From Culex pipiens pallens (taxonomy: Eukaryota > Arthropoda > Insecta > Diptera > Culicidae): a stretch of DNA of 64,000 nt. A program made the position numbers and the translations under genes. The notes under the pieces are model-generated. The model saw nothing but the letters and a program-made list of their open reading frames with translations. It was not told the origin of the DNA and did not search any database. Location of the stretch: NCBI RefSeq assembly GCF_016801865.2, contig NC_068937.1, positions 97,611,982 to 97,675,981 on the forward strand, written 5' to 3'. This document shows positions 21,187 to 33,283 of the stretch, in pieces (position 1 is the first letter of the stretch; the number at the start of each line of letters is the position of its first letter).

Positions 21187-22409
21187 GTAAGTAGCAAGCG
21201 ATTGTGGATTAGCACTCAAACATGATTGAAAAAAAAAATCTCCAAAAGCATAATAATGAAATTGAATGATTTTTTATGGTTGACATTTTTATTATTCATG
21301 GTTAACATGACGTATCCCTGTCAAAACTAATAAATCACAAAAACTAGTAGTTGAAGTCGTCCCGCCCGTGTGGATCAATCGGACCGCACACTGGATTCAC
21401 AATCCAGAGGTGGTGCTACTTGTGGTGTAATGCAATTTTTCTGACTAATTGAGGTAATATTGCATCATTGAAGAGGTGATATTAAACCTTCAAATTTTAA
21501 ACCATCCTAAATTACACATTTTTTAACTGTGTATCTTTTATGCATTTCTTTAGCGAAATTTTAGAATCAACAAATGAACTTGATTTCAGATGCTCAAAAA
21601 CGGATTCCCGACTTCCGTCAATTAGGAGATGATTTCCAGCTTAAGTTGAGATTATTCCCGTCACCTCAGTCCAACTAGTTAGCAGTGACAGATCTTTCTT
21701 AAAGCTTCTCACCACAGAAGAAGATTCATTGCATTTCACCTAGCCTGCTACTGAGCTGTCACACCTTTCAACCGTTTTTATCAAACCAGCCAGCCACCAG
21801 CACTGCACATAAATCCCCATTTTCGTCCTTCTTTTTTTAGAGGGGGATATTTTCCTCCTCAAAGTCAAAGAAAAGCTGACACACCACCCTAGACTGGACT
21901 CAGATTTGAAAAAAAATGAAGAAGTGGGTGAGATGTTTGAAGGAAAAACGGAATGAAAATGCTGCGTTCTTAACGGTGAGAAAAGACATCGATAGTGTTA
22001 AAATTTGTGGAAAGATATACGGTTTCTTTCTAGCTTTCTTGCAAAGTTTTTTTTATCTTCTTTTTCGTTTTTTTTTTCATTACCAATATACAGGTTTACA
22101 GACACCATCATGAGAGAAAGAGAGAGAGAGGGATGGATTGAAAGTGGTTCTTGCCTTCCATTCCGACTGAGTGCTCGCAAATCCCTTCTTTAAGATTCTT
22201 CCTACTTTTCTCCTTTAGTCCTCATACTTTTACACACTTTATGTCCTCCCTCCTGGGAGGGAAGGATGAACAACCAACCTCCTGGACCTTGCACACCGTG
22301 TCTCGTTGAGAAATACCTACCGAATCCCCATGGCCTTAAGGTTTGCCCCCCCTATACCGAACGAGACTCGTCTGACGTTCGGACAGGCTGCATCTCCGGG
22401 TCGGTCGGT

Positions 22410-22563
22410 CTATTTGCGGGATAAACTTTTCGTGGAAGTTTTCTCAATGTGGATCAGGATGCTGTTGGACGTGCCGAACGTCGAGACCCGTATGTCGAAC
22501 TTGCCGTCCAGCCCGAGTGAGTGGGTCATCAATCTTGCATTCTCGATTGTCGAATCGCACAGT
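22410..22563 (-). CDS. last exon of the NLR-like gene (C-terminal 51 codons and stop)
   Basis: The acceptor reads TTCTTTCTCTCGAACAG on the minus strand. The two bases AG left by the previous exon plus the first A complete an Arg codon, after which the frame reads LCDSTIENARLMTHSLGLDG, then KFDIRVSTFGTSNSILIHIE, KTSTKSLSRK and TAG. This beta-strand-rich tail with alternating hydrophobics fits the end of an LRR domain or a small capping segment. The exon has the codon bias and GC content of the upstream exons, in contrast to its AT-rich surroundings. On the plus strand the same bases show a 97-codon ORF, which I take as its shadow. Confidence 0.72.
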
Positions 22564-23271
22564 CTGTTCGAGAGAAAGAATGGAATGGAATGGAATTAAT
22601 AATTTGTGAGGAGTCGGTGAAATGAAATTATGCTTTCTGTCGTCTGATTTTATTTGCGTTCACTGGTTTGGGCGATGGTGACACGATGGCTGGTGGATGA
22701 TTTTTATAGCTGCGTGTTATTTCATAAAAATATGTAATAAAACTTATTAAAAATTATCAAGGATTCCATAGAATTTTTTTTTATTTTCAAGAAAAACTTT
22801 GGTGTACGATTTATGATTTGAGTAATTCTCGCTGAAAGTGGACCACTATTTACACAAGGTGCTCAAAAATCAAAGGCAATGTACTTTTCCAATAGCCCCC
22901 ACCAAGTTATGAAAAAAACCATGTTTGGTTGGTAAAATTTGTCCTCACCTCACCACCACGAAGCTAAAACATTTTTTTTAATTGGAATTTTTTTGACTCA
23001 GGCGCGCCTACAAAATTGCTAATAACTTTGCAAAACTTCAACGAACCTTTGATGTTTAGGGGTGTTTTGGAAAGGAAATGAGCAGAGCTTTCGAATGCAC
23101 TTGTCAGAAAAGTACCGTTCCATACATTTTTTAGCCACAAAACACCAATGTATTTTTAAAAGTCATTTTTGAAGGCCGGCACCCCGCTTTATCGAAAAAC
23201 TGACAAATCCATTCGAAAGCTGACACGATTTCACATAAAGGACCAATATATCTAAGGCGTATGTTCCTCCT

Positions 23272-24862
23272 GAGCAATTCTCTACGAAATCGGTCTTTTT
23301 TCTTAAATTTTAATTTTTGTTTTTTTTTATCCGACTGAAACTTTTTTGGTGCCTTCGGTATGCCCAAAGAAGCCATTTTGCATCATTAGTTTGTCCATAT
23401 AATTTTCCATACAAATTTTGCCGCTGGCCATACAAAAATGATGTATGAAAATTCAAAAATCTGTATCTTTTGAAGGAATTTTTTGATCGATTTGGTGTCT
23501 TCGGCAAAGTTGTAGGTATGAATACGTACTACACTGGAAAAAATGGTACACGGTAAACAAAATTTTGGTGATTTAAAACTTGATTTGCAAAAAAACACTA
23601 TTTTTAGAGGACATAAAATGCCATCTTTTCAGAAATTTCCAGGTTGTGCAAAAAATCTTTGAGCGAGTTATGAATTTTTTAATCAATACTGATTTTTTCA
23701 AAAAATCGAAATATTGGTCGCAAAAATTTTTCAACTTCATTTTTCGATGTAAAATCAAATTTGAAATCAAAAAGTACTTTAGTGAAATTTTGATAAAGTG
23801 CACCGTTTTCAAGTTAAATCCATTTTTAGATGACTTTTTTGAAAATAGTCGAAGTTTTTCATTTTTTTAAATTTTTAAACCAAGACTAACATTTTAAAAG
23901 GGCGTAATATTGAATGTTTGGCCCTTTTGAAATGTTAGTCTTGATTTAAAAATATTTTTTTCGAAAAGATCGGAAAATTTTACGAATGTTTCATATTTTA
24001 ACATTGAAAATCGGACCATTAGTTGCTGAGATATCGACATTAGAAAATGGTGTGTTGTTTGGGTGGGACTTAGAAAACATCAATTTTCCTGTTTTTAAAC
24101 CTTTGCATGGCAATATCTCAGCAACTAAGGGTCGTATCAACAAAGTTCAAAAGTGCAAAATATAGAGAATTTTCTCAGCTTTTCAAAAATATTTTTTTCA
24201 AAAGTGGGCAAACATGTGCACTAATTTTAAAAAATGAAAAACTTCGACTTTTTTTAAAAAAGTCACCTAAAAATGGATTTAATTTGAAAACGGGGCCTTA
24301 TCAAAATTTCACTAAAGTACTTTTTGATTGCAAATTTGATTTTACATCAAAAAATGAAGTTGAAAAATTTTTGCGACCAATATTTCGATTTTTTGAAAAA
24401 ATCAGTATTGATTCAAAAATTCATAACTCGCTCAAAGATTTTTTGCACAACCTGGAAATTTCTGAAAAGTTGGCATTTGATGTCCTCTAAAACATATCAA
24501 AAAATAAAAAAAATTAAAAATAGTGTTTTTTTGCAAATCAAGTTTTAGTGACAAAAAGTTAAATTAAAAATCACCAAAATTTTTTTTACCGTGTATCATT
24601 TTTTTCAGTGTAGTCCATATCCATACCTACAACTTTGCCGAAGACACCAAATCGATCAAAAAATTCCTTCAAAAGATACATATTTTTGAATTTTCATACA
24701 TCATTTTTGTATGGCCAGCTGCCAAATTTGTATGGAAAATTATATGGACAAACTAATGATGCAAAATGGCTTCTTTGGGCATACTGAAGGCACCAAAAAA
24801 GTTTCAGTCGGATTAAAAAATACAAAAAAAAATCGAATGACCGAAATCTGAGAGAACTGCTC
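23272..24862. mobile_element. long palindromic element, 1591 bp, TSD TCCT
   Basis: The left end GAGCAATTCTCTACG and the right end GAGAGAACTGCTC are inverted copies, and TCCT lies directly outside both (23268-23271 and 24863-24866). The arms pair over about 600 bp (23272-23870 with 24228-24862). The middle has its own hairpins: GACTAACATTTTAAAAGGGC against GCCCTTTTGAAATGTTAGTC (about 23884-23943), and GTTGCTGAGATATCGAC against GCAATATCTCAGCAAC near 24022/24110. Short mirrored ORFs in the arms have no domain. It lies in the last intron of the NLR-like gene. Confidence 0.9.
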
Positions 24863-24942
24863 TCCTATCTTTTTTAATCTAATTTTGATTCTGTGAGCGC
24901 AGCGCTCCGTTCGCATTTCGGGCACCCAAAATGTTGCAATTT

Positions 24943-25882
24943 GCTCCCAACTACAAATATGCATCCTTGACTGATTAAAAAAATATTTGGATTGAATATA
25001 AAGTTTACTAACTACTTAGTATAAAAGTTTATATAACTCTGGAAATTCTAAATAAAACTTATCTAAACTTAATTTTGCAAACTTTTAATTCAACTAAATG
25101 TCAATATATTACCATAGAATTGCTAAATAAACATTTTGGAGTGAGTATAACTTCGTTTTGGGGGTTTTTGTATCGATAGAATAGATTTTTTCTTGGAATT
25201 TCGTACCAACCCGGAATTACGTCGTAGGAAAATCCGCCGGCATCCGAACCGGTACACGATTCACAAGTCAACCTATGTGGCATCGGAAAGGGCATAAAAT
25301 TTCCGATCTTTTGGTACCCAAACATCTAGGTTTTCTTTAAAACCTACGTTTTTAAATACCTGGGCAAAAAGTAAGTTTGATCCTCGAGAACAAAAATTAC
25401 GAAATTCCATACATTTTTGGCAGGTTGCTCAAACGAAACCATAACAACGTTTTTGCTTAGTTTTTTTTTTTAAAATGTGGGTTTTATAGAAAACCTGGAT
25501 GTATGGGTATCAAAAGATCGGAAATTTTATGCCCTTTCTGATGTCACATAGGTTGACTTGTGAATTGTGGACCGGTTCAGATGCCGGCGGATTTTCCGAC
25601 GACGTAATTCCGGGTTGGTACGAAATTCCAACGAAAAATCTATTCTATCGATACAAATACCCCCAAAACGGTGTTATACCCACTCCAAAATGTTTATTTA
25701 GCAATTCTATGGTAATATATTGACATTTAAGATGAATTAAAAGTTTGCAAAATTAAGTTTAGAAAAGTTTTATACAGAATTTCCAGAGTTATATAAACTT
25801 TTATACTAAGTAGTTAGTAAACTTTATATTTAATCCAAATTATATTTTTAATCAGTCAAGGATGCTATTTGGAGTTGGGAGA
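24943..25882. mobile_element. 940-bp long inverted repeat with mirrored 74-codon ORFs
   Basis: The arms, about 400 bp each (24943-25345 and 25485-25882), are symmetric about 25412, spacer about 140 bp. Ends read CTCCCAACTACAAATATGCA and its inverse. Each arm carries the same outward-mirrored ORF (25325-25101 minus; 25499-25723 plus), reading GYQKIGNFMPF...GGFS.DVIPGWYEIP...KNLFYRYK in both. It belongs to a different family from the GAGCAATTCTC elements. Confidence 0.88.
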
Positions 25883-27410
25883 CTGGATTTATGGTGATTT
25901 GTCAACAAATAACATTATTTATGTTAATTTTTCGAAAGGTGTACAAACTTTTTTGGCACCTTTTTTATTTTCGTAATAGTAGTTGTTATATAACTTTTTA
26001 TAGAAATCATCTTTTCATGAGCTTTTTGTAGCAAAATGTTTGGCATGAGTTTCTGAACAAAACGTAGTACTAGGTTCCTGTCAAACTTTAAATTTTTTAC
26101 ATTTTTCATCACAAAATGTGCATAGTGCCCAAGGAGTGTAAATACTTTTTTTACATACTGTAGGTCAAAAGTTAGGGAATTTCATGGACTATGAGCCTAT
26201 GGAATTAACTTTTTGGCCAATCGCAGTTTTTCTCATAGTTTTTATTTTTTTCTATAACACACTTTTTACAACGTTAGTTTTTGCCCTTTAGGCCAAAAAG
26301 GACGGCACTTTTTGGTCGCAATTTCAACATATTCGGAATTCTCGGAAAATTTCGCGTAAGTTAGAAGTATCTGAGTTGTAAATTTGATATAAAAAAAAAA
26401 TAAAATATTTTTGGAAAAAAAGTAAGATCTTGCTTACTCTGTGATCAATACGTCAAATGCAGTATCAAGTAGGCTAATACCCGTTTAACCCCTAATCCAA
26501 CAAATTGTTGAAAAATATTTTAATACATTTTAATAGCATTTTTCCCAATCAAATTTACAATTCCAATGTTTGAACACTTCTCTACCACGGTCAGAATGAT
26601 TCCATACCTTTCCGTACGTATTTAATTTGTACTCTTCAGTTTGCGGAAAAATCTCAAACCTATCAAAGTCACCCCCGCTATCAAAGTCACCCCGTTTAAC
26701 GGTACTTAATCCACCTTTAGGTGGTTGGTGCCTTTTTCACATTCATATAGTACATCGTCGCTTGTGTACTATCTTGTTACTTGACCTATCTTTTTAAAAC
26801 AGACTCCAAAATGTGTATAAATAGCACTTAAGTGCTCATAACTTTTGATAGGGTTTTCAGATCTTTGATGTTTTAGGCTCATTTGAAAGATCTTTCAATT
26901 ATCTAACTAACGACGGGTCGCATGATGGACCCGGACATCATTTTCGTAGAAATATCTGTGATCCGCCCTCCAAAAGTGTGTTATTAACACTTAAGTTCCC
27001 ATAACTTTTGATAGGGTTATCAGATCTTCAATGTTTTAGGCTCAATTGAAAGGTCTTTCAAATACCTTCCTAAAAATATCCAACAACCCTTTTACAATCT
27101 TCCGGAGTTTAGCCAAATTCGTTTTTTCAGCATAACTTTTGAAGTACTGCTTCATAATTTTAACTAGGGTCTTGTGAGACCCCAAGACGGATCGAACGAG
27201 ACCAATACGGTCAAAATCGGTTCAGCCAGTCCGGAGATAATCGAGTGCATTTTTTTGGGTGCACGGACTCAAATCCAGACACACGCACAGAATGCGATTT
27301 TCAGTCGATAGGTATACGTGAAGGTTGGTCTACGAAGTCGAATTAAGAAGTTCATTTTTCAAGTGATTTTATAGCCTTTTCTCAGTAAGGCGAGGAAGGC
27401 CAAGAGTTAA
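25883..27410. repeat. gene-free intronic stretch with two dispersed repeat fragments
   Basis: 26560-26703 is the right end of the TACCGTAAA/GGGGTGACTTTGATAG family (ends CCCCGTTTAACGGTA). 26712-27410 is a member of a family with ends like CACCTTTAGGTGGTTGGTGC and GGCGAGGAAGGCC; it contains CCAGTCCGGAGATAATCGAG and CAGTCGATAGGTATACGTGA, shared in inverse with 36155-36470 and 44290-44550. 25883-26560 is otherwise plain AT-rich DNA. Confidence 0.65.
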
Positions 27411-28449
27411 TATTCAAACTACCAAATTTTCAACATTCCACAATTTAACTTTTTTTGCTGTGTAGTGTAAAATGCACTTTAAAACACTTTTTGCATTCAA
27501 ATGTTGAGACTATGGCTTGTTCTTACAATTTTTATATATTTTATTTTTTTCCACATCATTCACATCAAGAAATTGATTAAAAAAGGGCTTAAAAACACGA
27601 ATTTGGATTTTTCTATTTTTTTTAAAAGTTTTTGAGATTTTTGACAGAAAATTACTATTTTTTTATGTAAAATTGCCATGGGAATATCCCCCTTATGAAA
27701 TATTTTGATAAACCCCCCTAAATATCGGGAAAGAACACCACTTTCATGGTGCCAAAATCAGACCTGCTGATTTTTGAGTTTGTTTTACGAATCAAACCGT
27801 GATGACATTAGGTCTGGGGGTGAGATTGGGTCATACAAAACTGCTGAAATTTGTGTGACTCATTCTCAACCTCCAGACTTAATGTCACCCTTGATGACGG
27901 TACAAAAAAATTATTGGAAATTTTCTAAGCTCTCGAAGGACTATTTCCTTTATAAAATATTTATAAATTGAAAATGCACTTTATGAAAAAAAGTGTAAAG
28001 TCATTCGGAATGCAAATTTATATTAATTGTACGTACAATAAAGACTCGATTCTTCGAACAGCGATTCCAAGTCAAAGCAGTACTCTAATCTAAAAGTTTT
28101 TGGCCAACATAATTAGACCCGTTTTTTTATTTGGCAAATTGGGGGGGTCCTATCCAAAATAGGGTGGACCAAAAAAGGGCGTTTTTCGCGATTTTATCAA
28201 AAACCACAATTTAAAAAAATCATATCTTCGGAATAGCTGAACCAATTTTAGCTCACCACATTTAAAAAGAAAGTTGAATTATAATTGGTGAAAAACACTG
28301 AGACATTTTTTGATTGCTGATTTCAAGATGCTGAGATATGATTTTTTGAAAAAAAATCGGAGATCGGTACATCAATCGATCTCAAAGTACCATGCTTCTC
28401 CATCGAAATGAGCTCCGAGTAAATTTTGCTGGAGACGCATGGTGCTTTA
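27411..28449. other. gene-free intronic stretch
   Basis: AT-rich. The only structure seen is around 28100-28200, where TAATTAGACCCGTTTTTTTA and AGGGTGGACCAAAAAAGGGC resemble the inner part of the palindrome at 39857-40706. A 65-codon ORF at 27774-27971 is not convincing. Confidence 0.4.
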
Positions 28450-29152
28450 ATGGCGTCATCCATAAAGTATGTCAGGGACCATCCACAAACCACGTGGACA
28501 CTTTTTTGGAAATCTCAACCCCCCCCCCCCCGCATCGTGGACAATTTCCATACAAATAAAATAAAAATGTATGGAGCGTGAACAATCGCCAACCCCCCCC
28601 CCCCCCCCCCCTAAGGTGTCCACGTGGTTTATGGATGGTCCCTCAAGCCAAAATCGGACCCCCTCCCCCCTATGCCACACTTTGTCACGCTGGCTCCAAC
28701 CCCCCCCCCCCCCCTGGAAAAGTTCGTCACGCTTTGTCGGACCCCCCCCCCCATCTTGATTTTTTGTACAATATAGATTACATTATCAGGACCTTTTGAT
28801 ATGCATAGGACACCCATGACTCATAGGTTGTTTTGAAAATTTACTTTAGCAATTGTTGCATGATTTATAAATGTAGGATTATTTTATAATTCGGATTTCA
28901 ATCGAGGAAGTTTTTTATTTTTATAGGTTGTGTTTGGAATAATCAAAATATGATCAAAATATTATCAAAACCTCTGTTTCTTAAAGCCTTGTATAGTGTT
29001 TCATTTATGAGTAATGTTTATCAAACATTAAACATTTTTTAAATATATTTCAAGACAGAATTTTCGGTATTCAACAAACAGTCTAGCGTGACGTCACATT
29101 ATCACGGACCCCCCTCCCCCCTAGAGCGTCACGTACTTTATGGATGACGCCT
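28450..29152. mobile_element. nested hairpin MITEs with poly-C tracts
   Basis: The outer element has ends GGCGTCATCCATAAAGTATG (28452) and TACTTTATGGATGACGCC (to about 29152). Just inside its left end lies the complete MITE 28475-28642. Several runs of 10-18 C occur inside (about 28507, 28592, 28699, 28743), with CACGCT/GTCACGC motifs between. No 3-bp duplication was found for the outer element. Confidence 0.75.
28475..28642. mobile_element. poly-C hairpin MITE, 168 bp, TSD TCA
   Basis: Ends GGGACCATCCACAAACCACG and CGTGGTTTATGGATGGTCCC, with TCA directly outside both (28472-28474 and 28643-28645). It shares the core CCATACAAAT...TATGGAGCGT with 6162-6319 and 50784-50951. Same family as the 6-kb copy and less decayed. 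Confidence 0.9.
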
Positions 29153-29660
29153 TATGTTCATTTAATGCACCAAATTCTGATTTTTTTATTCAAAATACCG
29201 TACTCAAACGGTTGTTTTTGACAGAAGGCGAAAAACCTTGCGAAAAACCGACTATTTAAAAAAATCGTTCTGAGAATCATTTATCGCTATGACAGCGAAA
29301 AAACGGTGAAATTTCATTTGCCAATTTCGATTCTTTTTTTTTGTTTCAGCGTTTTTCTTGCTTTGATAACGAGGCAACAAACGTAATCCATGCAAATCCA
29401 CATCTAGATTTGCATTCGTACATTGTGCCATTGATTGATTTCAGCAGCGATTTCAGCTATGAACAATATGTTCGATATCAATTTGATATTTTTTTGATCC
29501 GCTTTACTTTTTGATGGATTTCAAACTTTTGATCTTTAATATGCCTTCAAATGCACAAAAAAGGCATTTTAGTTAACATTTTACACTTTTTTATCAAACT
29601 ATAATTTTTTTTTGTAAAACTGAGAAAAATGAAGTGTTTTATATAAAAAATTCAGTCACA
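29153..29660. other. gene-free intronic stretch, nothing recognised
   Basis: AT-rich intron sequence next to exon D of the NLR-like gene. No termini or repeats matched. Confidence 0.4.
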
Positions 29661-29665
29661 CTCAC

Positions 29666-29965
29666 CTCACATCAATCTCCATCCCCCGTATATCGGCGCA
29701 ATGCGTCCCAATGGCCACGATCTGCTCCTCGCTCAGCCCGGCCACCGTAATGCCCAGCCAGCGCAGCAGCGGCAAAAACCCGAGCAGCGCGTGCATAAAC
29801 TGCGCCTCGATGCGAGCCTTCTTCGGTCTGTCCAGCACCACGATCCCGTCCAGCTTGACGTGACTCATCGGGCTGGACTTGAACAGCTTGGAGACGGTTT
29901 TGAGCGTGCGCACCGCGTCGTCCAGATGGACGATCCAGTTGCAGATCTTCAGCGTGTTCAGGGAG
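29666..29965 (-). CDS. exon D of the NLR-like gene (100 codons, LRR)
   Basis: Acceptor CCTTTCTCAG precedes 29965, and the donor after 29666 is AG|GTGAGTG. Entered in phase 2 (AG + C = Ser). It encodes LRR-type sequence: LNTLKICNWIVHLDDAVRTL, then a helical turn, SSPMSHVKLDGIVVLD, and PLLRWLGITVAGLSEEQIVA. The 3' end leaves two bases that join exon E in frame. GC-rich codon positions contrast with the intron. Confidence 0.82.
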
Positions 29966-30033
29966 CTGAGAAAGGAAGGGAGGAGGGGATTGTTAGTGTT
30001 TTAGAGGAGATTTTTTTTTGAGGTTATGTTTAC

Positions 30034-30224
30034 CTAAAGTGCCCGTTCAGGGTGGAGAAGAAACCGATGATGTCCTTATCGGAGAGGATCAACGGGGTAG
30101 AGGTTGTGCTGCCGAGGCCGGTGCGCGAGGGCGCCGACAGGTCCAGCTCCCGCAGGTTTACGAAACCGGTCAGATATGGTAGCATGTGGGGACCCTTCAT
30201 CGAGACGTGGTCGGCGAATATGAT
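30034..30224 (-). CDS. exon C of the NLR-like gene (63 codons, LRR)
   Basis: Acceptor CGCTTTGACAG before 30224, donor AG|GTAAACA after 30034. The frame reads IIFADHVSMKGPHMLPYLTG, then FVNLRELDLSAPSRTG, a Thr/Ser-rich turn and LILSDKDIIGFFSTLNGHF. NLRELDLS is a textbook LRR beta-strand. Flanking introns are only 59 and 68 bp, typical small insect introns. Confidence 0.85.
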
Positions 30225-30283
30225 CTGTCAAAGCGGAAAGAGGTTAGGTTGTGGTTTTTTGAAGGGTCTTCGGGATCACTTAC

Positions 30284-33283
30284 CTGTGCGCCGGCCATTT
30301 TGAGGTTCACGACGGAGCGGCAGTCGTACGCGGAGCTCGGCATGGCCAAATCGCTCTTGAACATGGACACGTTCAGCCGGCAGTTGTTGAGGCCAAGTTC
30401 GCGGATCGACGTCAGTGACAGAAAACCGCGAACGGAGGCGAGCGTGCCGATGTTCTCTATCCTGAAGCTCCACCCGTCCAGGCTAAGCAGTCTTAGTGTG
30501 ATGCAACTACCCAAGGCACGAGCGGACATCCCGACGGCGGCGTCCTCGAGGGCGATCCGTGGAGAGCCGAGACTCAGCATTTGAAGGGTGGGTGATTCGC
30601 TGGCGCCGAGCACCGTCGGGAGGATCTCGCTGAGCCGGGATGCGCCTTCCAGCTTGATCGAGTGCAGCGTAGCGGAGACGCGAACCGTTTCCCCCAGGCA
30701 CATGGAGTCTTCCAGCGAGAGTTGCGCCTTGCTGAGGTCCAAGCCGTGCAGTCGGGAGTACGGATCGCGGGCTGCCAGGAGCAGTTCGTGCAGGGTTCCG
30801 GAGTTGTGGGGACCTCCGTCGCAAGCGGGGGTTGGGTACCACGTTCGAGAGATTACGGAATCGGTGCTGCGTTTGTCTGGCGGTCCGTCCATAGGTTGTC
30901 GGGGCAGGGTAGCTGATCGACCCATGGCCGATGTGGAGTTGAGGACTCCACGGGGCAGTGATGAGAATATTCCGGTAGGGTAAGATCGGGGCGAGGGCGC
31001 TCCGGTGAGGGACGATTGTTTGATGAGTCCTGAGTTGCCGGAGCTGCTGCCGGAGCCGGAGCCCATGCTAACGCCACTCGAGGACGGTGGATCATCGCGG
31101 GCGCCCCAGCTGGACGCTAGCGCAAGATATGATAGCGGTCGGGCGTTCAGGAGACTGGCCAGGGCGCCAACGGCTCCTCGTTCGCAGCGGAGATGCGGGA
31201 ATGAGAGTCGTGTCACTTGGGGACACTTTTCCAGCATGGAGCAGATTTGCACCAGCTGGGAGGTGCACAGACTAAGATCCAGGATCAAATTGCTGAGCTT
31301 CGGTTGCCGCGGGATGGTCCGACAGAGACCGGTCACCACCGATTGCAGCTTCAGGATCGGAGGATCCTCCTCGAGCAGGGTCAGAATGAGTTCGAAACTC
31401 TCCAGTCTTGGTTTTAGCACCGTCTTCGATATGCACGACGCCAGGTAGTTGATGTCCGAGTCGCGGACCTCGTTCTCGATCAGCGAAGTTATCCGCAGCG
31501 TCGTGACGGACTCATTCTTCAGCAGTGCGTCCAGAAAGATGTCCATCACGTTGCGCGACTCGAGCAGCATGTTCTTCTCGATTTGGTAGACAATTTCCAG
31601 GTTTTTAAGCGTGCAGGTCGGGCTCTTCAGAGCCATTCCCCATCCTTGCAGCTCGGAGGCCGTTGACTTGATCTGCACCCAGATGGGTTTAGCCTCGAGC
31701 GGAGGGATGGGGGGTGACTTGGAGATGCCCAGGATCTCGCAGAGAGCTGTGAGATTGGCTTCGGTTTCTCCACCGGCAAGGGCTAGAGAGAAGATCGTTT
31801 GGGGACTCAACCAGAGTGGCGTCAACTTGGAGAGGAGCAAGTGAGCGCGTGATCCCAGCAGTGCCATGGAGTACGTGAGGACTTTGAGGATCTCGGGCTC
31901 GACTTCGTCGCCGATGGCAAGTCCAGCTACTTCAGCTGCGAGCAGTCCCGGTCGGCTGGCGAGTGAGACCAGGTAGTTGGCCGCTAGGAACTCGGCGATT
32001 CCGGGGCAGATCGTCGTGTACTGGTACTCGGATTTCCTCCGGGCGGTCCGTCCAAACACGGGACCTTTGTCCAGGCAGCCGATGATGTTGGTCTCCGGCG
32101 AGGAACAGTACATTTTGAGCTCCGCTGAATTAACCGTCGATCGTTTGGTCTTGAGACAGAACAGGGCTAGCCGTCCCAGTTCGGTGACCTGGGTGTGTGA
32201 CGAGTTGGCCGCTACGCAGTTGAACACGGACGCTATCACGTTGATTTCGTCCTCGGTCCGAAGGACGCCGGCGTTTGAGTTGTAGATCGCGGCAATGGCC
32301 AGACATCCTAGCGACGTCCGGGCGATGTTCCGCAGATGGTGGCAGTCTTGAACACTGTCGATGAGCCTCGTTGGGGCTCCCCACTGTCCACCCCCGAGCA
32401 GCGAAACCGACCTGCCCCAAGTGATGCCCTCGAAGGTGATGTGCCGCTGCATCAACGGGAGAAGCTCACTGCAGGATGACGTTACGGAAATTAAAATGAC
32501 CCGCGCTTCCGGGAAGAGTCGACCTTCCAGCAGGTCCGCCACGTCCTTCTGCACGGTCTTGTTCTTGCGGGACTTGCTCTGCACGTCGTACCCGTCCAGC
32601 ACGATCAGCAGTTTGCTCTTGAGTGACTCAAGCGTACTCCAGGCGGCGTTGAAACCGCCAAACCCGGATGCAAACGGGTTCTGCGGTCCGCGAGGCAGCA
32701 GTTCTTTCGCCACGTAGCTCGATATCGAGCCGCGCAGCTCGTTCAACGGTACAAAAAGTGCTAACGCTACGGGTTGACCTCGTGGAGGCCACGGCGGTTC
32801 CCGGCTCCAGCCGTGCAGTATCCGGAGGGCTAGCGTGCTACGCGTGACCCACGGCGGACACTCGATGAGGACACGCCGTGGCGCCTCCAGAAATGGTCCA
32901 TCCTTGGTCTGAACGGCGGCCAGGATCTGGTCCACGGTGATGCACTCGTTCAGACCGTGCGAGTGGATGTGCAGTCTTAGTTCGGGTTCGAGCCGGGCCG
33001 GACAGAGGACGCCGGGTGCCACCGGTTGGACCCACGTCGGCAAGACCGGCTCCTTCAGCGCCAACTCGGTGTAGAGAGTGCGGAGGGCGTGCGCTAGCCG
33101 ACCTTGCGGGTCGCGTCGATTCTCGAGCAGGCATGCTGGCGGACCGGGAGGTGACGCGGGACACTCGAGCGACACGTACGATCCGGACAGTTCGTACTCG
33201 GTCCGGTACGAGGTCGGGGTCGTAATTTGATGGTGGTGATGCTGCTGCGGATGTGACTGGCTGTTGGTCTTCGTTGGATAGCA
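30284..33283 (-). CDS. main exon of an NLR-like protein: degenerate NACHT, winged-helix/HD2, LRRs
   Basis: 1000 codons, phase 0 at both ends. It begins at an acceptor (CCTTCTTTGCAG|TGC), not a start codon. Approximate residues of this exon: 1-90 Gln/His/Pro-rich then helical; 138-150 VLIECPPWVTRSTLALR where an NTPase has its P-loop, but without the glycines and with Arg for the Lys; 225-234 KLLIVLDGYDV, a Walker B-like strand without the final acidic residue; 262-270 RVILISVTSS, the sensor-1 strand; 365-378 ELGRLALFCLK and 421-440 YQYTTICPGIAEFLAANYLV, matching the winged-helix/HD2 region of NLRs. A Ser/Gly linker (about 745-765) separates two blocks of ribonuclease-inhibitor-type LRRs (LHGLDLSKAQ, LRLLSLDGWS, IRELGLNNCR). 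Probably a cytoplasmic STAND-type scaffold that no longer hydrolyses ATP. No effector domain such as CARD or PYD is seen. Confidence 0.85.

Noticed and set aside
20937..21215. 92-codon minus ORF with a signal-peptide-like leucine run
   Set aside because: The leucines come from a CAG/CTG repeat, the start region overlaps the donor-like plus-strand signal, and no domain or conservation can be argued from sequence.
22306..22599. 97-codon plus-strand ORF
   Set aside because: The opposite strand gives a phase-consistent final exon of the NLR-like gene, which explains the open frame.
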